Below, piece after piece: positions 1 through 10,296 of a stretch of DNA of 64,000 nucleotides (the first letter of the stretch is position 1; each line of letters begins with the position of its first letter). The stretch is taken from the NCBI GenBank assembly GCA_021234535.1, contig CM037838.1:11367929-11431928 (forward strand). The letters run 5' to 3'. The notes under the pieces were generated by a model. The model was not told where the DNA came from. It searched no databases and saw nothing but the letters and a program-made list of their open reading frames with translations. The translations under genes were made by a program, and so were the position numbers. The stretch comes from Stichopus chloronotus. Taxonomy: Eukaryota > Echinodermata > Holothuroidea > Aspidochirotida > Stichopodidae.

Positions 1-162
1 TTTTGCGACTTCATCTTCTGACAGTTCTCTCTCTTCCTCTGTCTCTATGAGTATCTTCTCCACTGTCAAGAGTTTTGGTAAAGTTTGTACTGATTGAAGG
101 TTTATTTCGTCCTTATCATCTTTTTCAAATGATTGGCTCAAAGTGATGCACGATATGGGTAT
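1..162 (-). CDS. LRR-region exon following the NACHT exon (partial, runs off the left edge)
   Basis: The minus strand has an acceptor TTCTGTTCCGCAG (ends at 163), then 54 open codons to the window edge. The frame begins IPISCITLSQSF, goes on through LQSVQTLPKLLTVEKI, and ends in an acidic run and ELSEDEVAK. Leucine and isoleucine spacing fits the start of an NLR leucine-rich-repeat region. Phase 0 at its start matches phase 0 at the end of the NACHT exon, so the join reads ASRND-IPISCIT. The exon at 55046-55252 has a comparable pattern (leucine-rich, a TTEEF segment, then a C-rich stretch), which supports a shared family. The exon end and remaining repeats lie outside the window. An additional exon inside the 5-kb intron is possible but I saw none. 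Confidence 0.62.
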   Translation of the reverse strand, partial: MPISCITLSQSFEKDDKDEINLQSVQTLPKLLTVEKILIETEEERELSEDEVAK

Positions 163-3100
163 CTGCGGAACAGAATAAAACTTAGCTGTTTAGGTTAATC
201 ATGTATACTCACAAACGTAATGACAACCTTAAACGTAACATGAATCATAAATGTTGTAGCCTCGACTTGTAAATGCAATAACTGACTCAAACATCAATGA
301 AATAGTGTTCAGACACAAATTTAATGAATTCTATGAACACCGAAGTGTGACTAGGTGACCTCTGATTCGCATTTCACCAACCCGCATGAGGTCTGAGGCT
401 ATTTGAATGTATTCTGTGTAATATCTGATTTTATACAGACATATACAGACAAGTGAAGACATGCTTTCTTAGGTAGGATGTAGCCATATAGGGTTCATCT
501 AAGTTCCTGGTATTATTTTTTTTTTTCAGAAGGATATAAATCTGGATTTTGCTGTTATCAGCTAAAAGTCAAGCATTTCATTTTCTTTCATTGATTTGCA
601 CATCCTTAAATTTGATATTATATTAAAATTTCGATTAAACATCTCTGTTTTCAGTTGTGGACTCTCTGGACTTTTTTTTTTGGTCCTTTTTTGAAATTTT
701 GAGATAGTGCACTCTCTAGGATTCTTCCTGTCTTCCATTGAACACCATAGAGCTAATAATAACAGAAAAACATGGCACATATCGTCTTACAAGGGAATGC
801 GGATTTTGTTTTACAGGAAAATGAATGAACCTTTTCTGAAACCAATACTTGGAGACATATATATAGTCATTGACTGTTGAAAAGAATTTATGATGTTGGC
901 CTTCTCAAGAAATATGTTCCCCCTAGATCCATAAACTTGTTGCTGAAGGATGATTTGTTAACCCAAACTTCTTAGAATTTAACCATATAATACATCTCTT
1001 GTTACTTATCTTATGCAAAGTGTTTTGAAGAGACGAAACTTTTGTAGATGTTTATCAACGAGCCTGGATGATTTAACACTGATTAAAGCTGTATTTACTG
1101 TATGCCATGTTGTGGCAGTGTAAACAGCCAATTCCAGTCTCTATTTTTTTCATATGTACTTGCAACTTAAAGGTTGAGTCAAAATCGTTTTCTGCTACAC
1201 CTGCACACCATTAGTGATCTAGGTCCTGGTTGGGCTTTATAGCTTATTGGTTGAGTATAATAGTTGAAGTGGTACTCGGGATGTCCTGGCCAGCCAGCTG
1301 ACACGTCCCAAACAAAACGCTACTTCAGTGTATAATCCCAAGCAGTGAAAAATCCTGCCTGACTTTATTTCACCAATTCTAGTTCGCTGGAAAATATTGT
1401 TATAAACCTGTGAGTGATCAAATCAAACATATAGCTTAAATCTTCTTGCGGGACCGAATTTATGAAGGGGAGGGCATTGACCACAAAATACTAGGGCGTC
1501 ACCTTCTACCATGATCATTTACGAAACCACAAGGTTGAAATATGCCAGGGAGGAAAGAAGTTATGGTTACGAACATATACTCAAATAACTTCAACATACA
1601 CTCAACTGATCTCCAAATATACTCAAATGATCTCCAAATACACTCAAATGAGCTCCAAATATATTCAAATGACCTCCACATATACTCAACTGACTGTCAC
1701 ATAAACTAAAATGATCTCCACAAATACACAAATGACCTCCACATATATTCAAAGGACCTGCACATATACTAAAATGACATGTGAAAAAGCACCCTTTAAT
1801 CGCACTGCCATTCCGGTTTTCGTTGCCCCAGGCACACATCAAGGCAACAAGGCAATCAATACCTTTCTCCACTGGTTGACTGGCCTCTTTTTTACAACAT
1901 AACATACAAAAGTGAAATTTACATTAAAATGTGTCCACATGCGGAATCTAACCGCGATTTAACATTGAATTATACTTTCAAACGAAAAAAAAATTGGTTC
2001 GGTAAGAAGGAATTTAACAAAATTTCAAAGTCTTCTTTGTTTTTAAATGTGTTCGTCTCGCAAACAAACTTCCTCCCCTCTGCAGTATTGTCAATATCAT
2101 TAGCTCTATTCTGACTGTACCATCACCGTCAATTTTCAAATAAATATGTGTTCTTGCACCCGATTAAACATGAGATTTCAATTACAGGTTTTTCAGACAT
2201 ACTGATTATATATTTCTATACTTTATTACTTATATTCTATGGACTTAACTCCATAAGTTCAACCTTAACATAAAACTATGCAATTTACACCCAAATTTAC
2301 CTCGACCATAAGCTTGTGTTACGTTAGTGGGTTACAAACTTCTCAACAACGTTACACAGCATACAGTCTAGTACTAATTGCACTGCACGAGCACTAGCAC
2401 TGTGCACAACGTAACTGCTGAGGCAACGCTTGGCGCCAAAACAAACGTATGGGAGGAGATATTTTGTATGGAGGACGCACACATAGGGAACAGCAAACAA
2501 TTTTTTGAAGGATTAGGCATCTAGAAGTAAATATTTTGACGAATTCTGCCCAAATTGAAAAATACAACCACATAATCCTGATTATGTGGTTGAATTTTCT
2601 ATTTGGTGCACATAATCCTGAAATATCTCCTCCCATCAAGTTGGAAAAAGGTTTGTCCCCAAATGATCCATCAAACACTATCGTTGGTATCCTTTATCCA
2701 TAAGATCAAACATCGAGCCACGTTTTGCTGTATGGCTTAAAAAGTCTGTCTTCATCGGGTAGGCAGCGGTTACATAATAAGTCACTGACTAGGGAAAGTG
2801 TTTGTCCTTCAAATGTGATTTGGAAGCCAGTGGGTTCCAACACACGACAGTGGAACTAAAGGGTGCATTCTGACATGACTTCAACATATACTCAAATGAT
2901 CTCCACATATACTCAAATGACCTCCACATATACTCAAATGACCTCCACATATACTCAAATGATCTTCACACATATATTCAAATGATCTGAACACATACTT
3001 ATATGACTTCTACATATACTCAAACGATGTCAACAAATATTAAAATGGCCTCCACATGTATTCAAATGACTTCCAAATATACTCAAATGATCTCCACATA

Positions 3101-6100
3101 TACTCAAATGACCTTTATATATACTCAAATGATATCCACAAATACTCAAATGACCTCCACATATACTCAAATGACCTTCACATATATTCAAATGATCTAC
3201 ACATATACTCATTATCTCAACATTAACTCAATTGACCTCCACACATATTCAAATGACCTCCACACATACTCAGATGGCTTCCATATATACTCCCATGATC
3301 TCCACATATACTCAAATGATCTCAAAATTTACTCCAATGACCTCCACACATACTCAAATGATCTCCATATATACACAAATGACCTCCACATATATTCAAA
3401 TGACGTTCACATGTACTAAAATGACTTCCAAATATCCACAAATGAACTCCACATATACGCAAGTGACCTCCATATATACTACAATGATCTCAACGTATAC
3501 TCAAATGATCTCTACATATATTTAAATGATCTCCACATACACTCAAATGACCTCCACATATATGGGATCATCGCAATAGTTGGAGTGATTTTTATTCCTA
3601 ACAACAATTTTGAGGAAGTCCTTTCAATCGAGGCTTTTGGGTACGTGCCCCAAGGTACCATACAAAAAGGATGGTATCGTTAGAAATCAAGTAGAAGTGG
3701 ACGAATGCGAGTGGTGAGTATACTCAAGAGAGGAATATAATAATATATTGTCGGCTCGTTTAATTTAGTTTTGATCTACGCAACCAAAGTGTAGTCACTT
3801 TAATACTTCGTTTCAGCAGAATAAGTTCTATTTAGGGCACCGAATTTATCTTGAGTCATCGATATCGCAAGAACATGAACACGCATTAAACACGTGTTCA
3901 TCAACACATATTGTATTCAAAGTAGTGTTGTACCTTATTTGACTTTAAGCATAATGTGTACGGTGAGTTCAGGGCAGTGAGTAAAATGGGTCCAGACACT
4001 CCTTTCCCCCAACACGATATCCAGGGTCCCTACCCCATTTTTTTTTTTCAGGAGCAACACATTTAGGGTTGCTTCAACGGAACCAAATCATATGTGGCCA
4101 AAACAATGTTTCGCCTAGTATATGTAGAACTATGTTTTTTTAAATGGAAATTTTGCAATTGTATACCTTTGTTGAACCGAATTGCATCGAGCTGCTTGGC
4201 TGTGTGCAGGGGTACCGTGACCTTATCGAAACAAGTTATTTTGGGGCTTTGCAAAGCACGATTGTAGAACGTGGAAAGAAGTTTTCCAGCCATCTAGGTG
4301 TATTTTATTCAAACATTTTCTCATAAGCTTTGCTCTGCTTAGTTTGTCAAATAATACGTCTTTTATCTATATTACATTTTTGTTTTTGAGTCCAGCCAGG
4401 AATGAAGTTTGCATCACTTGAGCCTCGCCCCCATACATACTCCACTCCTTAAAAAAAGGTGCTAAGGAAACAAATGGGGCAGGAGCCTGAGGCTTAGGCC
4501 TAAATAAAAATGAGGGAGAGAATAAAAGATAAAATGAACGACGCTGCAATATTCCTTTTCATTCTTATATCATTTAAATCAATCTGATGTGTACTACCAA
4601 TTTCCTACATTGATATTTTTTGGTAATTGAGAAATATAGAGAGGGTAACCCTGGCTATTTGAAGACATTTACATTGCCTTATAGTTATTTATTTTTTTAA
4701 GCCTTGATAACCAATGAAAACGCATTTAAACATATTTGTTTTCACTTCATAAGTTCAGATCATATATCCCAACAACCGACATGCAAGTACTTACAATGTT
4801 CGCGCAGTTGTAAGGGGAGCGTTGAGGGTTTCGATAACTTCTTCGCCCAAAGTATAAGTCACTTTTCTTTTTACGGTAATCAACACTGTAAATAATAGAC
4901 TTTTACTTAAATTAACTTGGTGTAGATATCAGATTTGTTTTTTAAATGAACTTCTAATGGGCAACATGGTATGTTTAAACTTCCTTCCCCACAGAGTTTC
5001 TAACACCATGCATGTACACGAATGGCGCGGCCATTATGATTTAGTAGACTGTATATCTGAGGATTGTGACGTAGTCGACGACCAGCTCTAATCCACGACG
5101 ACCAACTTTATTAGTCTACATAATTCGTAATTACATGGCTGTGGTACATGAATATCTATAAAACAAGTTCGGTCTAACGCTAGCAAGCTAAAATAAGAGA
5201 ACAACACACATTAAAACAAAGAGAGAAAGAATGACTCACATCATTCCTTGATGCAACTTCAAGAAGTTGTATGTTTGATCTTTGTAAGAGTTTGCTGTCA
5301 GATGACCGGATGATTGTTTCATCTGAGAGTAGGTATCTCAGAGTTGCTTTGAGAAGTTCCTGATCAATTGTGTGCTCAAACAAACACAGTGAGGCAAATG
5401 TTTTGCCCCCATCCAGCCTCTCGAGATATCTTACTATTCTTCCACATGCTTTCTTATTTAATCCACTGGCAAAGCGGAACACGTACTGGAGATCGACAGG
5501 ATTTATTTTCTCCAATGTATCGTTCAACCACATTGGCCAGAACCCGCTAGCGTAGGTAGAAAGATAATTCGCTGCGTACCATTCAGCAAATAGTTTGTGA
5601 TAAAATCGAACGAATTCCTGATACTTAATGAGATCGCTGACATCAACACCTGGCTTGTCGTTTATGGTAAGGATTGTTTCCTCGTTGAGAATACCAACAC
5701 TTAAAAGTTCCTTGTAGCATTTACTGCCAACAGTTTCTATAAAAATAGTTTTGGGCCACGTGATATGTTGTGATTTACTCACCAAACTGTCAAATGCTAG
5801 CTTGTTAAGTGATTTGTAGTCAGGTATGGTCTTGTCTTGCATAGTTCCACAATCTTTGTTTATCATGTGACTGTAGAAACAATTTATGATGAACTTGAAG
5901 AAACTTGTGACTGAATTAAACCTGACTACACTGTGTGCCTCATTCTTCGTTATATGTGCAAAGAATACGCAGAACATTGGAATCTGACAGATATCGGCTA
6001 ATACCGGGCTACCATTGAGAATATGTTTGATCTTGTGCGCCTCTTCGTTATTTCCTCCAGTAACAACTCGTTTAATGTACTCGTACATAGCGCTATCATC

Positions 6101-9100
6101 AAACCCAGTAAGTCTAATGATAACTGTGCTTGGATCTGGATCACGTAATGAAGATGATGACCTTGAAGTTAAAATAACCTTAATGTTAGGAAACATCTGT
6201 CCTTTGATAATTCTGATAATGTCAGTTTCTCTGTCTTTGTCAGGATATTCGTCATAGCCATCGAGAACAATAACCCCTGATGAACAGTTATCTAGTATTT
6301 CTTTGATGTCGTCGTCTTTCAATTCTGCATTACCTGGCAGCAAATGCAAACGAATAGCTCTGTAGATGGAACATGTATTTCGCAGCAACCGCAATGGAAG
6401 CAGAATGAAAACTTGAAACATTTTTAAGTTTGATGTTTCATCTCCTAAGCACCATTCATATGCTGCCTGAAGGGTAAATGTTGATTTTCCATATCCAGCG
6501 TCTCCTTCAAGTAATATTCGCTTACTTGAAATTTTGTTGGTATCAAAAATGTCAGAGAACGACTTTGGGTCATCCTCAGGTTTATATTGGCAGTTTGGTC
6601 GTGAGTAGTTTCCTGATTGAGCGACTTTTATTCCACTTTCAACATAAACATCATTAACGCAGTACACATCTCTAAGATAAGGAATGGGTTTAATCTTGTT
6701 GTACCAACGAGCGTAACTTGTTTGCAAGGAATTGACGAAATTCCAAATTTTACCTGAAATGTAAACATCAAAATCAAAGACCAGAAATGCAATTAAGCTA
6801 TTACAATTTAAATTAAGTCAAAGGATAGAGCTGTCAGATGTAATAGAAATAAAACTATCAATCGATTTTTATATTTACATATTTCTTTAAAAGCAAGAAC
6901 ATCGTTTATACAAACTAAGATGTAGGTACTACGAATAGGTTTCATTAAACGTTTTCTTTTTTTTCTTGGTTTTTGGGGTTAGCTTCATGGTAGAGTTATA
7001 TACTGGTAAACAATGTATCTCAAATGATTGTATTCAAGATATATCTTTACGTACCCCTTTTTATTGCCGTCACATAATGACACACAAGGACTCCTTCTTT
7101 AAGGCAGGAGAAACTGTTTAGTGTCCCTTTGGCATTTCTGTCTTCACGTGGGACATATTCACTCACTTAGCACGTTTACTTTTGCGACTGCTGTGTTTTC
7201 GAAAACGCAGTACTAGAAGTTCGTAAAGTGTGACTTTTCTTCATGAGATACTTGCTTCAGAAGAAAGGAGCGGACGTAAGAATCAGTGACTTTTTATTAT
7301 TATGTTTTGAACTGGATTATCGTATACTGACCTTCTCTTGGTTGCTTTGGTATACTGCTATCAGTACAATGTATGCCGGTATGGTCCTCAAACAACTGTC
7401 GTACTGTTGATCCTGTCTCACCCAGATTGAGGTCCTTGAGACCATTTAATAGAGATGTGATATCGGCAGGTTGGATTTGTCCTCTATTTTCCATGTGAGA
7501 AATCATTTCGTGATTCCTATTCTTGCTTCCTTTAAGTTCATCAATTATTCTCGGTGGATACTCAAAGAGTGTGGCCAGTTTGATCACGTTGACATATGTC
7601 AGAATGTCTGCCAACATAACTTTGAAGCTTCCAAAACCTTGTGTTGTAAAAGACAAGGCGAGTATATACAAATTAAAGTTTACCTTCTGTATATCGGTAG
7701 ACTATATTAACTGCGAAATGGTCAAGTGCAGGAGACATAAGACCTGGATTTCACAGTGACCCCATTGTAATGACTTATATTTCTACATCGGTCTGTGAAA
7801 AATCGTAATTCAAAAAAATCTTCAATTTCTGAAACACTCAAGTTTTGAAATTATTTTGAATACTGATGCTGTGCTGCTGTCGTTTCCCTCAATACAAAAC
7901 GGATCCGCTTCGAAATTAAATTCATGACTCCACCTCAAAAGTACATCATACATGTGTTCGCCACAGTTGTTGGATATAATGTGTACATACTGCATTAAGT
8001 ATTGTCTTTCAAGCAAATAAAGACCAGGAATCATTATACAGAAATGCAATTAAGCTATTACAATTTAAATTACGTCAAAGGATAGAGCTGTCAGATGTAA
8101 TAGAAATAAAACTATCAATCGATTTTTATATTTACATATTTCTTTAAAGCAAGAACATCGTTTATACAAACTAAGATGTAGGTACTACGAATAGGTTTCA
8201 TTAAACGTTTTCTTCTTTTTTTTCTTGGTTTTGGGGTTAGCTTCATGGTAGTGTTATATACTGGTAAACAATGTATCTCAAATGATTGTATTCAAGATAT
8301 ATCTTTACGTACCCCTTTTTATTGCCGTCACATAATGACACACAAGGACTCCTTCTTTAAGGCAGGAGAATGAACAGTAACTATTGCTGCGAAACTCACG
8401 TGAAGACCAAATGGGAAGTGACGCAACTGGCAACACTTTCATACATACAAACTTTTACATACCAATATACATACCAATATACATACCAACATACATACAT
8501 ACATACATACATACAAATTTTGCTTGAAAGTTGGAAACGAATCTAAAGCTAGTATCTCAGACAGAAAGAAAAATCAGTTGCTTACGGCTTGAGACTGAAT
8601 TTTTGCAAGTTAGCCAAATACACAGTTCTGTAGCAAAACTGTCGTCTAAATTCGTAGGAATCGGCATTACATCCTCCGCAGATATTTCGCAGTTCAAACC
8701 CCCCATGGTAGCGGAAGTCAAACTTGGCAAAATGCCCACTGGCTTTGCCTAGGTTGTGTCACGACACTAGCGATAAACTACTTCGATTTTAATGTTCTTT
8801 ACTGGAACTGTTAGTGTCCCTTTGGCGTTTCTGTCTTCACGTGGGACATATTCACTCACTTAGCACGTTTACTTTTGCGACTGCTGTGTTTTCGAAAACG
8901 CAGTACTAGAAGTTCGTAAAGTGTGACTTTTCTTCATGAGATACTTGCCTCAGAAGAAAGGAGCGGACGTAAGAATCAGTGACTTTTTATTATTATGTTT
9001 TGAACTGGATTATCGTATACTGACCTTCTCTTGGTTGCTTTGGTATACTGCTATCAGTGCAATGTATGCCGGTATGGTCCTCAAACAACTGTCGTACTGT

Positions 9101-10296
9101 TGATCCTGTTCCACCCAGATTGAGGTCCTTGAGACCATTTAATAGAGATGTGATATCGGCAGGTTGGATTTGCCCTTTATTTTCCATGTGAGAAATCATT
9201 TCGTGATTCCTATTCTTGCTTCCTTTAAGTTCATCAATTATTCTCGGTGGATACTCAAAGAGTGTGGCTAGTTTGATCACGGTGGCATATGTCAGAATGT
9301 CTGCCAACATAACTTTGAAGCTTCCAAAACCTTGTGTTAAAAAAGAAAAGGCGAGTATATACAAAATTAAAGTTTACCTTCTGTATATCGGTAGACTATA
9401 TTAACTGCGAAAGGGCCAAGTGCAGGAGACATAAGACCTGGATTTCACAGTGACCCCATTGTAATGACTTATATTTCTACATCGGTCTGTGAAAAATCGT
9501 AATTTAAAAAATCTTCAATTTCTCAAACACTCAGGTTTTGAAATTATTTTGAATACTGATGCTGTGCTGCTGTCGTTTCCCTCAATACAAAACGGATCCG
9601 CTTCGAAATTAAATTCATGACTCCACCTCAAAAGTACATCATACATGTGTTCGCCACAGTTGTTGGATATAATGTGTACATACTGCAATAAGTATTGTCT
9701 TTCAAGCTGTTCGAATTAAGTCAGTACACGCAAGAGAAATAACAAAATGTTTGACCTTGCATATTCTGATATTTTGTCTGTTTTTTAGTAGAAAAATATT
9801 TGCATATCCGATTATTTTCTATCTTATTTTTTTCAGTTTTAGGTGTTTGTCCTTGCTGGGTTTCTTTTTTTTTTTTTTTACCGTCAATGACGCAAGGCTA
9901 TTGATGAGATGACTACCAAGTGAAACTCAGTTTTTGAAGGCTAACTCAACTTAGGTTCTAAAATGTTAGATTTTGAATTGTAACGTCCTTGGCCTTAAAG
10001 TAGTACCATTCGATCAATTGATAGTAATTTTCACTGCAATGTCAGTAAAACATACAAATACACATTTTAAAACTTCTCAGAGTTTCTTCTCAGGCTACGT
10101 TAAGTCCACCAGTATAGTTGAGGAATGTTCACTCACGTAAATTGCAATAAGTTTTTTATCGGTAAACGTAAAACATTCAAACATTAACCTGGGACGATAA
10201 GTTAGTACTTGACTATTGGAAACAAAGTTTAGACTTACTCTTTGTTTTGTCTCTGTGAGGTGGTTCACTTTTCTCGTCGTCATTTTTATCAGCCAT
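1..10296 (-). CDS. Spliced NLR-type innate immune receptor gene (DED-DED-NACHT-LRR), 3' end beyond the window
   Basis: I assembled this gene from five minus-strand exons: 10239-10296 (start), 9025-9330 (DED copy), 7332-7637 (DED copy), 5240-6753 (NACHT) and 1-162 (LRR region, cut by the window edge). Every junction has GT and AG and the phases agree: 1, 1, 1, then 0. The joined sequence is 2346 nt, exactly 782 codons. NACHT proteins of this layout are cytosolic sensors: the LRR part is thought to sense or restrain, the NACHT ATPase oligomerises, and the N-terminal death-fold recruits partners such as caspases or adaptors. The ligand is unknown. One DED exon could be skipped without a frameshift (680 codons visible). 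No transmembrane segment or signal peptide is visible. Introns are about 0.6 to 5 kb. The stop codon and most LRRs lie to the left of the window. Family assignment is firm; the exact splice form is inferred. Confidence 0.8.
1573..1775. repeat. 21-bp minisatellite, first block
   Basis: About nine degenerate copies of a unit close to ACTCAAATGACCTCCACATAT lie head to tail. Because the unit is 21 bp, several frames stay open on both strands and give heptad-like translations (TQMTSTY on plus). These are repeat artefacts, not genes. The block is in the same orientation as the larger one at 2878-3562. Confidence 0.85.
2565..2592. repeat. Perfect 12-bp inverted repeat (hairpin)
   Basis: CAACCACATAAT, the loop CCTG, then ATTATGTGGTTG. 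The motif CACATAATCCTG recurs at about 2610, so this may be the centre of a small decayed palindromic element. No flanking duplication was found. Confidence 0.75.
2878..3562. repeat. 21-bp minisatellite, second and larger block
   Basis: Roughly 32 tandem copies of the unit close to ACTCAAATGATCTCCACATAT fill this block. Most copies keep the 21-bp period and differ by point changes, for example TATATA or ACACAT variants. The 1.1 kb between the two blocks lacks the unit, so one array may have been split by an insertion, or two arrays seeded independently. It lies inside the NLR intron. Confidence 0.88.
4957..5135. repeat. Dispersed repeat, copy A
   Basis: The segment beginning GGGCAACATGGTATGTTT and including CATGCATGTACACGAA and GGCCATTATGAT reappears in diverged form at about 20075-20235 in the same orientation. 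Such similarity 15 kb apart points to an interspersed repeat, probably a non-autonomous element whose ends I cannot fix. It ends about 100 bp before the NACHT donor. Confidence 0.6.
5240..6753 (-). CDS. NACHT ATPase exon of the NLR gene
   Basis: This 1514-nt exon encodes about 504 residues without a stop. The acceptor is TTTACATTTCAG (6754-6756) and the donor GAT|GTGAGT (donor from 5239, phase 0). Counting from the first full codon (Lys), Walker A GDAGYGKST is at residues 83-91 (6479-6505), Walker B VIVLDGYDE at 160-168 (6248-6274) and the sensor-1 motif VILTSR at 192-197 (6161-6178). The NACHT-preceding YNKIKPIPYLRDVYCVNDVY segment is typical of invertebrate NLRs. The C-terminal half has the helical and winged-helix-like character of the NACHT-associated region. 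ATP binding should drive oligomerisation. No frameshift or motif loss is visible, so the exon looks functional. The reading frame enters upstream of the first Met, so the exon is not a gene start. Confidence 0.95.
6785..8012. repeat. Tandem segmental duplication, copy 1
   Basis: This 1.2-kb segment, from GAAATGCAATTAAGCTATT to GTATTGTCTTTCAAGC, is repeated directly downstream at 8040-9706 with about 2-3 percent difference by eye. It carries one DED exon with its flanking intron. A conserved minus-strand ORF (about 7822-7990) lies inside both copies. The junction between the copies keeps a partial restart (AAAGACCAGGAATCATT), consistent with unequal exchange. Confidence 0.9.
7332..7637 (-). 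CDS. Death-effector-like domain exon, downstream copy
   Basis: This is the second of two near-identical 306-nt DED-like exons, next to the NACHT exon. The acceptor AAG is at 7638-7640 and the donor AAG|GTCAGT begins at 7331. The leftover G joins the GT of the NACHT exon to give Gly, then Lys-Ile-Trp. The domain pattern matches the 9025-9330 copy. I count eight base differences between the exons, five of them in four changed codons and three silent. The exons are therefore no better conserved than the surrounding intron. If both are used, the product has tandem DEDs, as caspase-8-type proteins do. They could equally be mutually exclusive or one may be unused. The acceptor AAG is weaker than CAG in both copies. 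Confidence 0.74.
8371..8806. mobile_element. Insertion of about 436 bp present only in duplication copy 2
   Basis: Copy 1 reads straight through GGCAGGAGAAACTGTTTAG, while copy 2 is interrupted here. The insert starts TGAACAGTAACTATTG, holds an ATAC-rich microsatellite (8456-8516) and ends TTCTTTACTGGA. Weak end symmetry (AACAGT against ACTGTT) is visible but I could not define TIRs or a target duplication. It may be an insertion in copy 2 or a deletion from copy 1. Its ORFs (plus 8531-8752, minus 8557-8739) match nothing I recognise. Confidence 0.6.
8456..8516. repeat. ATAC microsatellite
   Basis: Imperfect ACCAATATAC units pass into pure ATAC tetranucleotides. Confidence 0.9.
9025..9330 (-). 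CDS. Death-effector-like domain exon, upstream copy
   Basis: This 306-nt exon encodes 102 residues and is open throughout. The acceptor follows a T-rich tract and ends AACACAAG (9331-9333); the donor is AAG|GTCAGT (donor from 9024). The protein has the death-effector pattern: an N-terminal FGSFKVMLADIL helix, a KLATLFEYPPRIIDEL segment, then MENKGQIQPADITSLLNGL, which corresponds to the conserved Leu-Glu-x-x-Gly and leucine helices of DEDs. It differs from the 7332-7637 copy at four residues (Ala-Thr for Val-Asn, Lys for Arg, Gly for Glu). It starts and ends in phase 1. DED proteins bind other DED proteins such as FADD-like adaptors and initiator caspases; that role is inferred. A CARD, pyrin or death domain is a less good fit. 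Confidence 0.72.
10239..10296 (-). CDS. First coding exon of the NLR gene (start codon, 19 codons)
   Basis: The ATG at 10296 has A at -3 and G at +4, a good animal start context. It opens a short, charged, lysine- and aspartate-rich leader (begins MADKNDDEKSEPPH) with no hydrophobic segment, as expected for a cytosolic protein. After 19 codons plus one base the frame meets a near-consensus donor (A|GTAAGT, donor at 10238-10233). The leftover A joins the GT that begins either DED exon to give a Ser codon. The phase match to both DED copies is the main reason to accept this short exon. A TGACGTC CRE-like site lies upstream near 10427, but no TATA box is clear. A further 5' untranslated exon cannot be excluded. 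Confidence 0.65.

Larger units (their letters stand above)
163..5239 (-). other. Large intron between the NACHT and LRR exons
   Basis: This 5-kb stretch lies between the NACHT donor and the LRR acceptor. It holds a 21-bp minisatellite in two blocks (about 1573-1775 and 2878-3562), a small perfect hairpin (2565-2592) and one copy of a dispersed repeat (4957-5135). Short ORFs near 4063-4326 and 2394-2678 show no domain I recognise and no convincing splice pairs. Nothing else gene-like is visible. Confidence 0.55.
8040..9706. repeat. Tandem segmental duplication, copy 2 with internal insertion
   Basis: This is the second copy of the 6785-8012 segment and carries the other DED exon. It is about 436 bp longer because of an insertion at roughly 8371-8806. 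Elsewhere it aligns almost base for base, including the intron hairpin TTTTCGAAAA and the DED splice sites. The low divergence indicates a recent event. Confidence 0.9.

Noticed and set aside
3003..3525. Overlapping ORFs on both strands with MTSTYTQ-like repeats
   Set aside because: They are translations of a 21-bp tandem repeat; the same heptads appear in other frames and on the other strand.
2878..3562. Possible CRISPR array
   Set aside because: Units are contiguous 21-bp tandem copies without unique spacers, and the context is a eukaryotic intron.
4063..4326. Overlapping ORFs on both strands in the NLR intron
   Set aside because: Neither is recognisable, they overlap head to head, and the NACHT and LRR exons already join in phase without them.
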